From assembly GCA_021018995.1 (NCBI GenBank), contig CM037596.1, positions 69,915,367 through 69,979,366 of the forward strand: a stretch of DNA of 64,000 bases, written 5' to 3'. The DNA is from Chloranthus sessilifolius. Lineage: Eukaryota; Streptophyta; Magnoliopsida; Chloranthales; Chloranthaceae. The notes beneath the pieces are model-generated. The model was not told where the DNA came from, made no database searches, and saw only the letters and a program-made list of their open reading frames with translations. The position numbers and the translations under genes are program-made. Below are positions 24,135-35,548 of the stretch, piece after piece. The first letter of the stretch is position 1. Every line of letters begins with the position of its first letter.

Positions 24135-25830
24135 TTATTTTTTTCTTTTTTCTTCACTTATTGTAGGTTGTTGGGGCTCAACATCAGCCCCTTTATTTTC
24201 CCCTTGTTGATCCACAGTAGAGGATGGCTTCTTTGGTTCTTCACCACTCTCATTTTTTTCATTTTCACTCTCCATGACCTCCTTAGTTGTCCTGCCCACT
24301 AAATTATCAACCACCCTATCACGCCTTAGGGTAGTGATTGCATTAGCCTCCTCATGGGTAGAGGATGCTTCTCCAATCATGTACTGCCCTTTAGGATTGG
24401 CCAAGGGCTGACTAGGCAATCTATCCTCCTCTCTTTTATTCAAAATATTACAAATTTGACCCAACTAGTCCTCTATTTTCTTAATGCTTTGCCCATGAGA
24501 GGTCACAGTTTGGACCAAATTTCCCAAATTCTGTATAGATGCCAGCATTTTCTCTTCAAAGGAAGAGGATCTGGGCTGTTGTGGGGGCAAGACCAACTGA
24601 TTGGGTTGTAGGGCAGGCAACTAAAAATTTTATCTTTGTGGATATCCTTGATTAAACTAGTGCTGGGGTCTATATGGAGCTGCCAACTACTGTTGCTGGG
24701 ACTGAGGGAATGTATCTTGTCTCCACCTCAAATTTGGGTGGTTTCTCCATATGTACCCAGCAGGTTGCTGCCCATATGCTTAGGCATCATTGGTATGATC
24801 CATTATAAAATCAGGCAATTGGTTTGTTGATGGACAATCTTGGAGTAAATGTGTGGGAGTCTGGCATATCAGAAATGCCTCCTCCACTTGTCCAACCATT
24901 CTAGGCTGCATCACATTCATCAATTTGTCAAACTTTAAACTCAGGTTGTCTACCTTCCTTTTCAAATCACCTTACACCTTGACTTCATACATTCCACCTC
25001 TAGGGGTGGACTCTTTCACCAATTTAGCTGGGGTATGGCTGTCCTTGCGAGACAGTAACTCCTGCTGCATGAAATTTTCCCCTATGATGTCAAACAGCTC
25101 CTAAGCCTCATCAGCTATCTTGTATAGGTAACTACCACCACATGAGGCATCCACCATATCCCTACTCTTAGGATTAATTCCTTGGTAAAATACTTGCACT
25201 AATTGCCACTATGGAATATGATGGTGGGGGCATTATTTTAACATCTCTTGAAATCTCTCCCATGCTTCATAAAAATTCTCAGTTGAGAACTGAGTAAATG
25301 ACAAAATGTTTGTCCTCATCTGACTAGTTTTGTTCATGGGAAAGAATTTAGCCAGAAATTGGCTTTGGAGGTCACTCTATGTTTGAATGCTATTGGCTGG
25401 GAGCTTAGAGAGTCAGGTGTTGGCTTTGTCCTTTAGGGAAAAAGGAAAACGCCTCAGTTTTGTGGCTTTAGGTCCCAAGCCAGCAATATTGAAAGTAGTG
25501 CAAAGTGCCAAAAATTGATCAATGTGCTTATAAGGATCTTCCTTACTGAGCCCATGAAATGATGGCAGCATGTTAATGATGGAGGACTTGATTTCATAGT
25601 TCCCCTCAACTGAAGGGAATTGTATACAGAATGGAGATGTGTAATCCCCAGGTGCATTATATTCTTTCAGGGTTCTTTGCATCTCAGCCATGACAGCTGG
25701 CTCAGTTTCAACAATAGAGGCTTGTGTGGTGTTTCTTGGTCTAAGGACCCTTTCAACCTCAGAATTTGGAGGTTTCAACTCAGGGTTAAGGGACCTTCTT
25801 CCAAGCATACACACACAAATTTAGCAGGTA
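24135..25830 (-). pseudogene. gag of the Athila-like element
   Basis: The N-terminal ORF (25814-25413) has MAEMQRTLKEYNAPGDYTSP, FPSVEGNYEIKSSIINML and SKEDPYKHIDQFLALC, which are the Athila Gag start; the remainder continues in broken frames with TNILSFTQFSTENFYEAWER, a degenerate zinc knuckle (CQTPTHLLQDCP), a Gln-rich stretch and an acidic C-terminal tail (24464-24135). Gag would form the particle. Several stops and at least one frame change. Confidence 0.85.
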
Positions 25831-26130
25831 AAGAAAATTCTCACAGCACACCCAAAAAAAAATTTCAAACCAAATTAGCAACTAAAAAAAAATTATACTA
25901 AATTAATGATAGGGAATTCAACATTTGAGGACTAAGTTTTAGGGCAAAAGAAGTGCAAACAGAGCTAGCTAAACTCTAGCTGCAGCTCTGGCTTTTCTCT
26001 GTTGCTGTTGTCCAATTCTATAAAATTCCACAAAGAATCAGTAGCACTTTTTATTCTATTTATGGCACAACTATAAAGAATTTTCTAAATTAAAATATAT
26101 TACAACTCAGGTCTACTAAAAAGATCAATG

Positions 26131-26148
26131 TCCCCGGCAACGGCGCCA
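26131..26148 (-). other. Primer binding site complementary to tRNA-Asp
   Basis: On the - strand TGGCGCCGTTGCCGGGGA pairs with the 3' end of plant tRNA-Asp. It lies 6 nt from the LTR end (26155). This primer is characteristic of Athila elements. It fixes the orientation and the LTR-internal border. Confidence 0.93.
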
Positions 26149-26154
26149 AAAACT

Positions 26155-28700
26155 TGTTGGTATCTTTTCATGTCTAGGTGCTGATGTTATTTAAGTGATG
26201 AGATGATAAAATCAGAATGCAAGAGTGGAATGAAATAATTATGAAAACAGTAACCTAAGAAATACATAGCCTGCAAGATACAGGACTATTGTAGCAAGTT
26301 TTGATAAGTAAGAGTTTGTCACATAGAGAAATTGATCTAGAACCCAAAATGGGCTATAATAGTAGGCCTCCAAATCTAGCTACAGATTTGGCAATTATAA
26401 AGAATGGGAGTTGGGTGTCACAACTACACTAAATTACCTACTAAAGGAAAGGAAATAAAGTGCAGTCCTATCCTAAAGAAAGGGTTATTAAAAAAGTGAT
26501 GGTGGTGTGTTAAAATAAAGATAAAATGGTGGGAAGTAAACTACTAGGCCAAATTCATATAAGTTTTGTAACTCAGATCGAGATCTACTTCTGGAGGAAT
26601 CCTTACTGAAGTGCTATCAAAAACCTCAGCAAGGAAGAAGAATCCAACTCACTCTTGTGATTCAACCTGATCCCTTAAGGCTATAACCTGTCCACTTTAA
26701 TGGTCACAGACTATCCAATAGGGAGGATTAAAGCACATGAAGAGACTCAGAAAACCAATTTGATCAAATGGAGTAGATTGATCTGAAGGCTATAACCTGT
26801 CCACTCAAATGGTCACAAACTATCCAATAGATGTCCTCCACCCAACTGATCAAATCAGAACATTAAAATTATTGCAGACACTATGTTTGTCAGGCTACAA
26901 GCTCCCCAAATCTATTACAGATCTGGTAAGCATTCATAGGAATTCTAACCCAAAAAGAGACTTTAAAAAAAATAGCTGATTATTACTACTAAAGGCCTGC
27001 AATGACTCAGCCCTCAAGTCTGCAATCACTATAGAAAAAGTCAGATCTAACATATGATATTGGTCAAGTAACACAGAGGGGAGCCAATTCCTGCAACAAC
27101 CTCTCACCAGGTTATAAGCTCAAGTGCAAAGGAGAAGAATCCTTCTCAGATCTGGGCTTGGAATCACCCTAGGGCTATAGTTTATCCACTTAAATGGTTA
27201 CAGGCTATCCACAGAGGTTATCCTCACCACAGAGGTATAGGAGGAACATGTAAACTGCTACTGCCACCATGGTCCCAGGGCTACAAGCCCAAGCTTTCGT
27301 GGGCCTTTCAATCAGTCCGAATCCTAAATGCATGTTATAGCCTGAACAAAACTACAGAAAAATAGGAAAATAATAGATTAAATAAACATTTAGAGTGCAA
27401 ATTCTATTGATCAAAAACACCTACAATGCAATTTCTCAAGGCAGCAGCCTTGTGCACAACTGCTCAACCAAAGATCCCAATGATTACATGACCTATTATA
27501 AAACTAAATAAAATTGCACCTAACTTCTTACAAAAAGATTTAGCCAGCAAGTGATGGGCTAAGAGAGAAGAAAAATGGGAAAAAGAAGTGATCAAACCCT
27601 AACCTTAGCCTGCTCGAACTCACAGCCTACAGAGGTTGAAGGAGAGATCCTATTCTAAGTTACAAACATAGCTTATATACTCATCCTAATGCCTTGACTT
27701 AGAGAAGAGTAAACCATAATTTTTCTAGTAGATGTGACACTATTACAACTCTTGGATGCTTTGGAATGTGTGCCTCAAGATCGGTGCCTCGAGATGTGAG
27801 CCCTAGACCTAGGGAAATCCCTAAAAGGTCCTTGAGTTAAGATTGAGAAGTGGAGAGCCCGATCTTTGCGAGGCTGGCTTCTAAACATTAATTTTCTCGC
27901 GTGGCTTGCAGTGTACTTGCGGGGTAGAATTTGGCTTTGAATGCTGCTTTCTCACACAGAAGGATTTAAGCCTATCACGCAGTTCCTTCGCGCAGCTTGC
28001 AGAGTCCTCGTGAGGTAAGATTTAGCTTGGAAGGTTTGTTCACTCACGCAAGTGGACTTCGCATCATCGCACAGCTGCTCTAGCTTTGAATGCACTCGCA
28101 CAGAAGATTTTGCAGTGCTTGGCTTGCTCAAGCAATAGGGCTTCAAAATCTCCTGTCGCGAGGTACTCATGCAGATGCCTTTACATCTCGCTTTGTATAA
28201 CGGTTAAGCTTCTAGGACTGTGAGAGCTGCGCGAGAGAGCATCTGGAGCTCTCTCTCCTTCATAGCCACGTGATAACCTCGCAAGTTAGCTGTTGTTCTT
28301 TGTGAAGATTGGCCTCACGAGATAGTGCATGTGGTTGATATAAGCCTTGATCCTTGCGAGAACTTCGTGATCTAGATTTCTGGAGGCTTAGTGCACGAGA
28401 GCTCTATGAGTTCTTTAAGTGTTAATTGTAGCTAAAGTGCTCGACTGCTACGCGAGAGGTTTCTCTGTGCTAATCCCTTCACTGAGGTGCGCGACTTCTT
28501 CGCAAGCCCTATTGTGCTATATGTAACATCTGCGTGAGGGAGCTTTGCTGCAGCTTTAGCCACGCGAGGCAGCACCTCAACTGTGCAAGTTAGTTCATTT
28601 TCTCTTCTACTACTATGCAACTGCTGTTGTTTCAGCTCTCTCTACTCACACCTATGCTTGGTTCATCTGTTGGACTTTTGTGGTCCATTATGACATGCAA
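26155..28700 (-). repeat. 5' LTR of the Athila-like element (right end approximate)
   Basis: The left border TGTTGG (26155) reads ...CCAACA on the - strand, next to the primer site. A TATA box on the - strand is at 27671-27680. Sequence right of it is U3, rich in decayed CTCGCGAG words (27800-28600, for example TCGCGAGG near 28157). The R-U5 part contains three copies of a block with GGCTATA, TCCACT and GGTCACA or GGTTACA followed by CTATCCA (near 26680, 26790 and 27175). The right border is uncertain, between 28.6 and 28.93 kb. Confidence 0.7.
27671..27680 (-). promoter_or_regulatory. TATA box of the Athila LTR
   Basis: GTATATAAGC on the - strand, with palindrome-rich U3 upstream and leader downstream toward the primer site. 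Confidence 0.65.
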
Positions 28701-28929
28701 AATAGTCAACATGGTGTGTACCACCATGGTGTTCCATCAATCTCTGGCTCAGCTGTCATTCTTAGATTGAATTATCTCTCTTCTTTGCACTAAAAGTATG
28801 GACTTTGTGTTAAGCTGCATAATTTATTACTAACTACAAAACAAACTTAAACAAAAGTTATTAGTCATCTTCAAGGTGTAGCACAGGCTAGGTTGAGAGG
28901 TGAAAAGTAGTACTTTTTAGTGAATAACA

Positions 28930-29964
28930 TATAATTTATGGCTGGTCTTTGAAAGGCACATCCTGGGCAGGTTTGCTCTTGGTCTGGTGAATCATGGGCA
29001 GGTTGATCTTGTTCTTGAGGAGCAATCGGAGCAAGAGGTGCTTGTTCACCCAGTTGGAGGTTCAGCTTTTAACCGATTGTAGGTCTTTCTCCATTCCTTA
29101 AAAGAGTAGAGTACGATGTTATCAGATAATCTAAGCTCACTTGCTGAAATTTCATACACTGTCCCTCCCTGGTAATCCTCGATCATACTTGATATGAGGC
29201 TCGCATAGGGCATATAATCCTCTAGCTTATCTGCTCCTTCTAGCATTTTTCCCCTAGCATGCATCATGCCCTCAAAAATAACTTCCGTGGCATTAAACCA
29301 CTACTCCTTGAAAGCTGAATATAAAGCTTGCATCACTACCCCGAGTCTCTCAATCTTATGGCGTAAATGGTATAAGTTGCATTCAAAAATTGTGTCAAGC
29401 ATCCACATGTAGCTAGGGAAATCGGCTCACTTAATTGCTCGACTTGACCCAAATCGATCGTGAGTCATTTGTTCAGCCACTACAAGATGATTCACTGGTT
29501 CGAGGTTTGGGGGTAACAACTCGATATCGGGGCCATAGCTATCGTAACACTCTAATGCCTTACTTGCATGGTCGTGAGTGAACACGTATACCCTCCCATC
29601 AATTTTAGTACAAACCGTATCAGGTTTGTCACCAGTGTACATGTTCTAGTAAAATAGTCGTGCTAGACGAGGGTAATACTAACCATGAAGAGGTTTTAAT
29701 AGATTGTGCAACCCGGCTTTCGCTAGGTAGTTGAGTGTCCAACCATCTATACCCGACACAACTAGCATTTCAAAGAGTGCCAGATCGATTGTATACTCAG
29801 TCGTAAACCCTTTTTCTACCCACCATTCCTTAGGTTGCTCTAATGGTGGTGGTTGTGAAGAAGTAGATGGGGGTATTCGCGTTGGTTGTTGTGAAGGTTG
29901 TTGCGAAGAACCCGTTTGGGATGTGGGTGGTGGCCTTAGATGATTGTCTCATCTTTGGAGCCAT
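28930..29964 (-). pseudogene. Accessory ORF, 'putative plant transposon protein' type (copy A)
   Basis: The start MAPKMRQSSK at 29964 is followed after a frameshift by a Pro/Gln-rich stretch, then EYTIDLALFEMLVVSGIDGW, YYPRLARLFY, VYVFTHDHASKALECYDSYG and, after more stops, IEDYQGGTVYEISASELRL. The PRLARLFY block matches PRLVQLFY of copy B, so both belong to one family although the rest is quite diverged. At least four in-frame stops. The tail is Gln/Pro-rich in another frame. It ends just before the Athila LTR. Confidence 0.6.
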
Positions 29965-30186
29965 TGGTCTCTAATTAAAATGAACCTAGGGCTTACAAAA
30001 GTAGATTAAATTTGAATTACAAGGTTGCAAATTAGGGCTTTACCTTTTAAACGAGGTTTTGGATTCAATCTCATGAAAAATTCACGCAAGAATGATCAGC
30101 CCTTCGATCTCCAAGGAGAAGCACACGAAAAACCCCCAAGAAAAGCCCCAAAATTTTGAAATTTTCGAACATGAAAAGGTCGATTT

Positions 30187-30575
30187 CCTTATATACTGGA
30201 CAATTCAATCGATCGAATTCTATTTCGATAGGTCGAATTTCACTTAAATCAAGCCGGTCCATGATTTCAATCGAATGATTTTAAAAATCGATCGGTCGAT
30301 TCTCAAATTCAATCGAGCGATTTCAATTTCGATCAGTCGATTTTTTGGGACTAATTTTGGCAATTAACATTTTTAATCGATCGATTTTACAAATCAATCA
30401 GTCAATTTTTAAATTCAATCGAACAATTTAAATTTCGATCGATCGAATTTTGTATACCTTATAATAGTGTGAATTTACACTCTGTTTGGTGATTTCGATC
30501 AAACGATGCTCACCTCGATCGATCGGTTTTCAAATTCGATGGATCGAGTTGAATTTCGATCAGTCGAATTTGTCA
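30187..30575 (-). promoter_or_regulatory. Palindrome-rich promoter region in front of accessory ORF copy A
   Basis: A TATA box AGTATATAAGG on the - strand (30187-30197) lies about 225 bp before the ATG. Immediately upstream are exact TCGATCGA palindromes at 30209, 30377, 30435, 30439 and 30515 plus many one-base variants. Leader DNA after the TATA box contains AAAAGGTAAAGCC and a later TTTTGTAAGCCCTAG that could be intron ends. Confidence 0.6.
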
Positions 30576-30689
30576 GGAACACTTGAAAGTTTATTTTTCA
30601 AAGTCACTTTGATTGTAAAGCTATTTTATTTCCATTCATTACTAAAGCTATTTTACATGTCGAAACAGTCAGTACAAGAACTTTTACAT

Positions 30690-31295
30690 TTCATTCTCTC
30701 TCCTCGTTCATTGAAACAACAAAGGGTATTGGTCGCGAATCTTGACTTCGTGCTCCCAAGTACCTTCCTCTTCAGAATAGTTCTTCCATTTAACCAGTAC
30801 TAAGGGAATTCATTTAGAACCCAATACCTGTTCAGCTCGATCTAAAATTTGCATCGGTTCTTCGACAATGGTCAAATATTTATATACTTCAATCGATGGC
30901 GCATCGAGTATGTGAGTCAGATCCCTCACGTACTTTCGTAGCATGGAGACGTAGAATACATCATATACTCTACCAAGTTGTGGGGATAAGGCGACCTTAT
31001 ATGCAATTTTGCCAACTCTCCCTAATACTTCAAAAGGTTCAATGTAACAAGGACTTAGCTTCCCATGCTTTCCGAAGAGCATTACACCTTTCATTGGTGA
31101 AATCTTTACAAATACATGATCTCTAACCTGAAAATCCATGCTGGTTCTCATGATATCTGCATAACTCTTCTGTCGACTCTGAGTTGTCTTAATCCTTTCC
31201 CGAATCATACGAATCGCTTCTGCATTTTCTCTAACACTTTCGAACCTAAGATTAACTTTTCGCTGGTTTCTTCCCAATTGATCGGAGATCGACAT
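30690..31295 (-). pseudogene. Integrase C-terminal region with chromodomain (Tekay-like)
   Basis: The ORF 31295-30810 includes ADIMRTSMDFQVRDHVFVKI, GKLSPCYIEPFEVLGRVGK and VYDVFYVSMLRKYVRD; after a stop the same frame reads LVKWKNYSEEEGTWEHEVKI and ends in LLFQ. This last part is a chromodomain, with the Trp pair and acidic stretch typical of chromoviruses. Such chromodomains bind histone marks and steer integration toward heterochromatin. Confidence 0.88.
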
Positions 31296-31921
31296 CTCTG
31301 TCCATACAACGCTTCATACGAAGCCATTCTAATGCTATGCTAAAAACTATTATTGTACGCAAATTTGACCAACGGCAAATGTTGATCCCATGATCCCTGA
31401 AAGTCGATCATACAGGCTCTAAGCATTCTTGTGGATGGAACGCCGAACTGAAATCCAACCTCATGCCCATGGCTTCTTGGAATCTTTGCCAAAATATTGA
31501 GGTATATAATGGGTCATGATCCAAAACAATGCTCGTCGAAATACCATGCAATCGGGCGATCTTTTTTATATACAATTCTGCTAATTTGCTTGTCGTGTAC
31601 GTCGTGTTCTAGGGAAGGAAATGTGCTAATTTTGTTAGGCGATCTACGACCACCCAAATAGCATTATAATGTTTCACCGTCCTTAATAATCCCACAATGA
31701 AATCCATAGAGATTGACTCCCATTTCCACTTGAGTATTGGTAGAGGTTGCAATAAACTTGTTGGGTGTTTATGATCTCCTTTCACTTGCTAACACACCAA
31801 GCATTTAGATACGTACTCAGCAACATATTTTTTCAACCCTCTCCCCCAATAGTTCTTCCTTAAATCCTTTACATCATGGTGTCACCAGGATGAATAGCAT
31901 ACTTGGATTTATGAGCTTCGT
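31296..31921 (-). pseudogene. Integrase zinc domain and core (Tekay-like), heavily frameshifted
   Basis: Pieces in different frames include [33 protein letters not shown] and [17 protein letters not shown], with EALYGQRCRSPINWEET at the end. They align in order with gypsy integrase cores, but the catalytic residues cannot all be placed in one frame. Confidence 0.7.
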
Positions 31922-33260
31922 CTAATATAGTTTGTCGCAGATCAGCATCAATCGGTATGCATAGACGTCCTCTGAATAGTAACAATCGATCTTCTTTAAT
32001 AGAAAAGTTTCCTCTGGTGCATCTGTCACACCCTGTCTGATCTTTAAGAGTTCTGCATCTTTCATCTGAAGTTCATAGATGCGATCAAAAATTGTTGGTT
32101 TGATTGTGATATTAGCCAGCAAGGCACCTAAAACTCTGACCTCAATATTCTTATCATACAAGGAAAGGTCTTCCAATAATTTCCATCGATGGAGTCCCAT
32201 AACGAGACTAGCTAACTGAGCTAAATTCTTTCGACTCAAAGTATTTGCCATGACATTTGCTTTACCTGAGTGATACTGAATAGAGCAATCGTAGTTCTTG
32301 AGAAATTCAATCCATCTCCGTTGCCTCATATTTAATTCCTTCTGCGTAAATAAGTACTTGAGGCATTTATGGTCCGTGAAGATTTCGAAGGTCTCACCAT
32401 ATAGATAATGTCTCCAAATCTTAAGTGCAAAAATCACCGCGGCTAACTCAGGATCATGTGTCAGATAGTTCTTTTCATGGTCCTTAAGTTGTCTCGACCC
32501 GTAAGCAATGACCTTTCTATTCTGATTGAGTGCACTCCTAAGCCATTGCACGAAGCATCACTATAAATAGTGAATCCTCCACTACCTGATGGAGTAACCA
32601 ACACTGGAGTGGAGGTAAGTCATTTCTTAAGTTCTTGGAAACTCACTTCACATTCACTAGTCCACTCAAACTTAACATCTTTTCTTGTAAGTAGTGCGAG
32701 TGGTCCTAAAATTTTAGAGAATCCCTCTACAAATCTTCTGTAGTACCCAACCAAATCGAGGAAACTGTGAATCTCAGTCATAGTCTTTGGTTGTTCCAAA
32801 TCTACTACTGCCTCAATCTTTGTTGGATCCACTATCACACCTGCTTCTGAGACTATGTGACCTAAAAAGCTCACTTGCTCTAGCCAGAACTCACACTTGT
32901 TGAGTTTGGCGTATAACTGATGTTCACGTAGTGTCTGTAGTGCAATGCGTAAGTGTTGCTCGTGTTCTTCCCCTGAATTTTGAATAAATAAGGATATCGT
33001 CCATGAACACAACCACGCATGTATCAAGATGGTGTTTAAACATCATGTTCAGGAGATCCATAAATGAAACTAGTGCGTTCGTCAAGCCGAAAGGCATCAC
33101 TAAAAACTCGTAATGTCTATATCTGGTTTTGAATGTAATCTTCTGAACATCTTCAGCCTTCACTTTCACGTGATGATAACTTCGCCCCTTGCAACTGATC
33201 AAAGAGGTCATCGATCCTAACCAAAGGATATTTTTTCTTTATCGTCGGCTTGTTCAATTG
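31922..33260 (-). pseudogene. Reverse transcriptase C-terminal half and RNase H (Tekay-like)
   Basis: RT blocks: FLVMPFGLTNALVSFMDLLN and the catalytic [13 protein letters not shown] (both Asp present) near 33000, then [39 protein letters not shown] and [18 protein letters not shown]. RNase H (32551-31922) has [54 protein letters not shown] and [17 protein letters not shown]. Frame changes near 33020 and 32590 split the polypeptide. Confidence 0.9.
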
Positions 33261-33283
33261 TCGATAGTCGATGTATAGTCTCA

Positions 33284-33960
33284 TTAACCCGTCCTTTTCT
33301 TGACGAACAAGACCGGTGCTCTCCAAGGAGACACACTAGGTCTTATAAAGCCTTTGTCCAATAACTCTTGTAACTGTTCCTTCAACTCTTTCAATTCGGC
33401 AGGAGCCATTCGGTAAGGTGCTTTAGATATTGGCTCTGTGCCTAGAGCTAAGTCGATTGCAAATTCAATATCTCGATCCGGTGGTAACCCTGGTAAGTCA
33501 TCGGGAAACATGTCCGAAAACTCATAAGCAATCAAAATGTTGGTGATGATGTTCTTCACTTCCCGTTGCTCTTGTAAAAATGCTAGGTAACCACCGCATC
33601 GATTCCTCATCAGCCACTCAGCTTGTACCACGAAGATGATTGGTATCATCTTACCCTTGTCACTGACAAATTGAAAAGATTTATGCTTCGGTGGACGAAA
33701 TGTGATGACTTTCGTAGGCAGTCAACGCTCGCATGATAAGTGGATAGCCAATTCAACTCTTACGATAATAGATCGGCAACACGTGTCTGTAGTCACTGAA
33801 TTTCCTGTAGGAATGGACACATCGAAAAGGAACTCCAATGTTTCGAGATTGACCTTCAATCTTCCCGCAAACTTCGGAGTCACAAATGAGTGGGTAGACC
33901 CTGGGTCAATCAGAACTCGTGCCTCACAACAATCACCGTTGTTTTCATGATATAGTTGTA
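33284..33960 (-). pseudogene. Protease and RT N-terminal region (Tekay-like)
   Basis: The protease active site reads VLIDPGSTHSFVTPKFAGRL (near 33890), a common chromovirus variant with DPG. Downstream the ORF 33649-33284 has CGGYLAFLQEQREVKNI, EFSDMFPDDLPGLPPDRDIE, GTEPISKAPYRMAPAELKEL and [20 protein letters not shown], which are the standard lead-in and first RT blocks. Confidence 0.88.
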
Positions 33961-34099
33961 AGGTACCTATATTAATACATATACCAAATAATTATATATG
34001 CATGGCAAGGTTATGCACTCATAAAATAACACCCTATTAGATCATTTTTATATATGCACCTTCTTCATCTAAAATTCAATTAAACTACATTAATCATAG

Positions 34100-35133
34100 C
34101 TAGATGTTTATACCTTGGATAATGTCATTACTTGCCCGAGCATCCTCAATAGTCACTGCAAAAGCACGGCCTTGTATGGTATGTCTCGTAGGTCGCATAG
34201 GCCTTTGCGTTGTAGCAGTTAAAACCGTGCCTTCCTTTCTCAATTATGGGCAATCTCTGATCATATGGCCCATCTTTCCGCATTTAAAATATCCCCCCGT
34301 GCCACGTCTACAATCAGAAGTTTTATGAGATTTACCATGACGGGCACACGTGATCTGGGGACTTGACGATGCTGCTCTTGAGAATCCTTGAGTAACTGAT
34401 TCTCCTGAAGTCTAAGTCTGAGTTTGAGCAAGGCCCTCAATACGGAAAGGTCTCGCAGGAACAGATACTGATGGCCTGGGATAATTTGTGTAGGGAGGTT
34501 GTCTTAAAACTGGAGCTGGTGCTATGAATCTCGGCTTTTTGTTCCCCAAGTTGTAGTCACTTGCTCTCCCTTGGCCCGCTTTATTCTTGTTCTGCTTATC
34601 CCTTCTTTTATACATGTTATCTATATCTCTCTCTGCCAAAATAGCCTTTCCCATCACTTCAGCATAGGTTTCTTACTCGAACATCGAAACCTTATCTCGC
34701 ACATTTGGCCTCAGGCCTTCTTCAAATTTACTGGCCATCATTAATTCAGTGGCCACTAGTTCCAGAGCAAATCTTGACAATCTAGTAAATTCAGTACCAT
34801 ACTCTCGTACGGTCATACTACTTGCTCCAAATTAGCAAAATCTTTCTTCATCTAATTCCTCACTTGCTTTGGGAAATATTCTTTGTTAAACACCTCAACA
34901 AACTCCGCCCAAGTCCAAGGACAGCGAGGATTTTCAACGTTTCTATTTCTCAATACCGATTTCCATCTCGGATCGGCATCACCCTCAAACTGGAAGGAAG
35001 CCCATCCAACCTTCTCATCCTCAGTGATCTGAAGTCTCTGGAGAAGTTTCTCCATTTGATTTAACCATTTTTCTGCCTCAAGCGGATATGTTTGCCCATA
35101 GAAATTAGGAGGTCTCAATCTCTTAAAGTCCAC
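34100..35133 (-). pseudogene. gag of the Tekay-like element
   Basis: The ORF 35133-34852 has RPPNFYGQTYPLEAEKWLNQ and FNKEYFPKQVRN; the frame resumes with ELVATELMMASKFEEGLRP and, in 34657-34412, a basic linker. The zinc knuckle appears as YFKCGKMGHMIRDCP: the first Cys of the CCHC pattern is replaced by Tyr, a single G-to-A change, so RNA binding would be lost. Upstream of 35133 a Gly/Ala-rich stretch lies in another frame. Confidence 0.87.
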
Positions 35134-35535
35134 AAATGATGAGGGTAATAGTGCTGGAGGTGGTAGTGGTGGTGGCTACTGATGGTTCACATTATTTGCA
35201 GCCAGTAATGTCTTCTGTTGAGCCATGGCAGTAGCCTATTGAGCCATGGCAGCAGCCACAGCTTCCATGGCTTGTGCCATCCTAACAGCTACCTCATCCC
35301 TCTGATCTCTCTCATCAAGAGGGTTTCTCTCCTGTCTTCTAGAACCTGCAGGGATCTCATCCCCACTCCTCATATTTCTATCGCGACCACCTCTAGGTCA
35401 TCCTCTACCTCTCAGGTACATCTCAATCTGTTACAATGAAACAATAGTTTCATTAACAGAAGGACCCTATACTTCCAACAAAATCTTAAACATTAGTCTA
35501 ATCTAAGACTTGTCAGAAATTTTCTAAAGCCTATA
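35134..35535 (-). other. Leader and start of gag, broken
   Basis: Reading the - strand there are remains of an N-terminal Gag region with an Ala/Met-rich stretch, then the leader toward the primer site. No intact ORF. Confidence 0.45.
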
Positions 35536-35546
35536 CTTTGATACCA
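35536..35546 (-). other. Primer binding site for initiator tRNA-Met
   Basis: TGGTATCAAAG on the - strand, 2 nt from the LTR end TTACA; it matches the usual TGGTATCAGAG with one change. Confidence 0.88.
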
Positions 35547-35548
35547 AC

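Larger units (their letters stand above)
18422..28900 (-). mobile_element. Athila-like Ty3/gypsy retrotransposon
   Basis: On the - strand the order is LTR, tRNA-Asp primer site, gag, protease, RT, RNase H, integrase, then an accessory ORF in the place where Athila elements carry an env-like or other extra ORF. The primer site and integrase tail (KVNGQRLK) are typical of Athila. The right end of the 5' LTR is between about 28.6 and 28.93 kb; the 3' LTR was not found, so the left end is the end of the accessory ORF. Decayed throughout. Confidence 0.8.

Noticed and set aside
26131..26148. Match to the 3' end of a tRNA-Asp gene
   Set aside because: Only the last 18 bases match and they adjoin an LTR end, so it is a primer binding site and not a tRNA gene.
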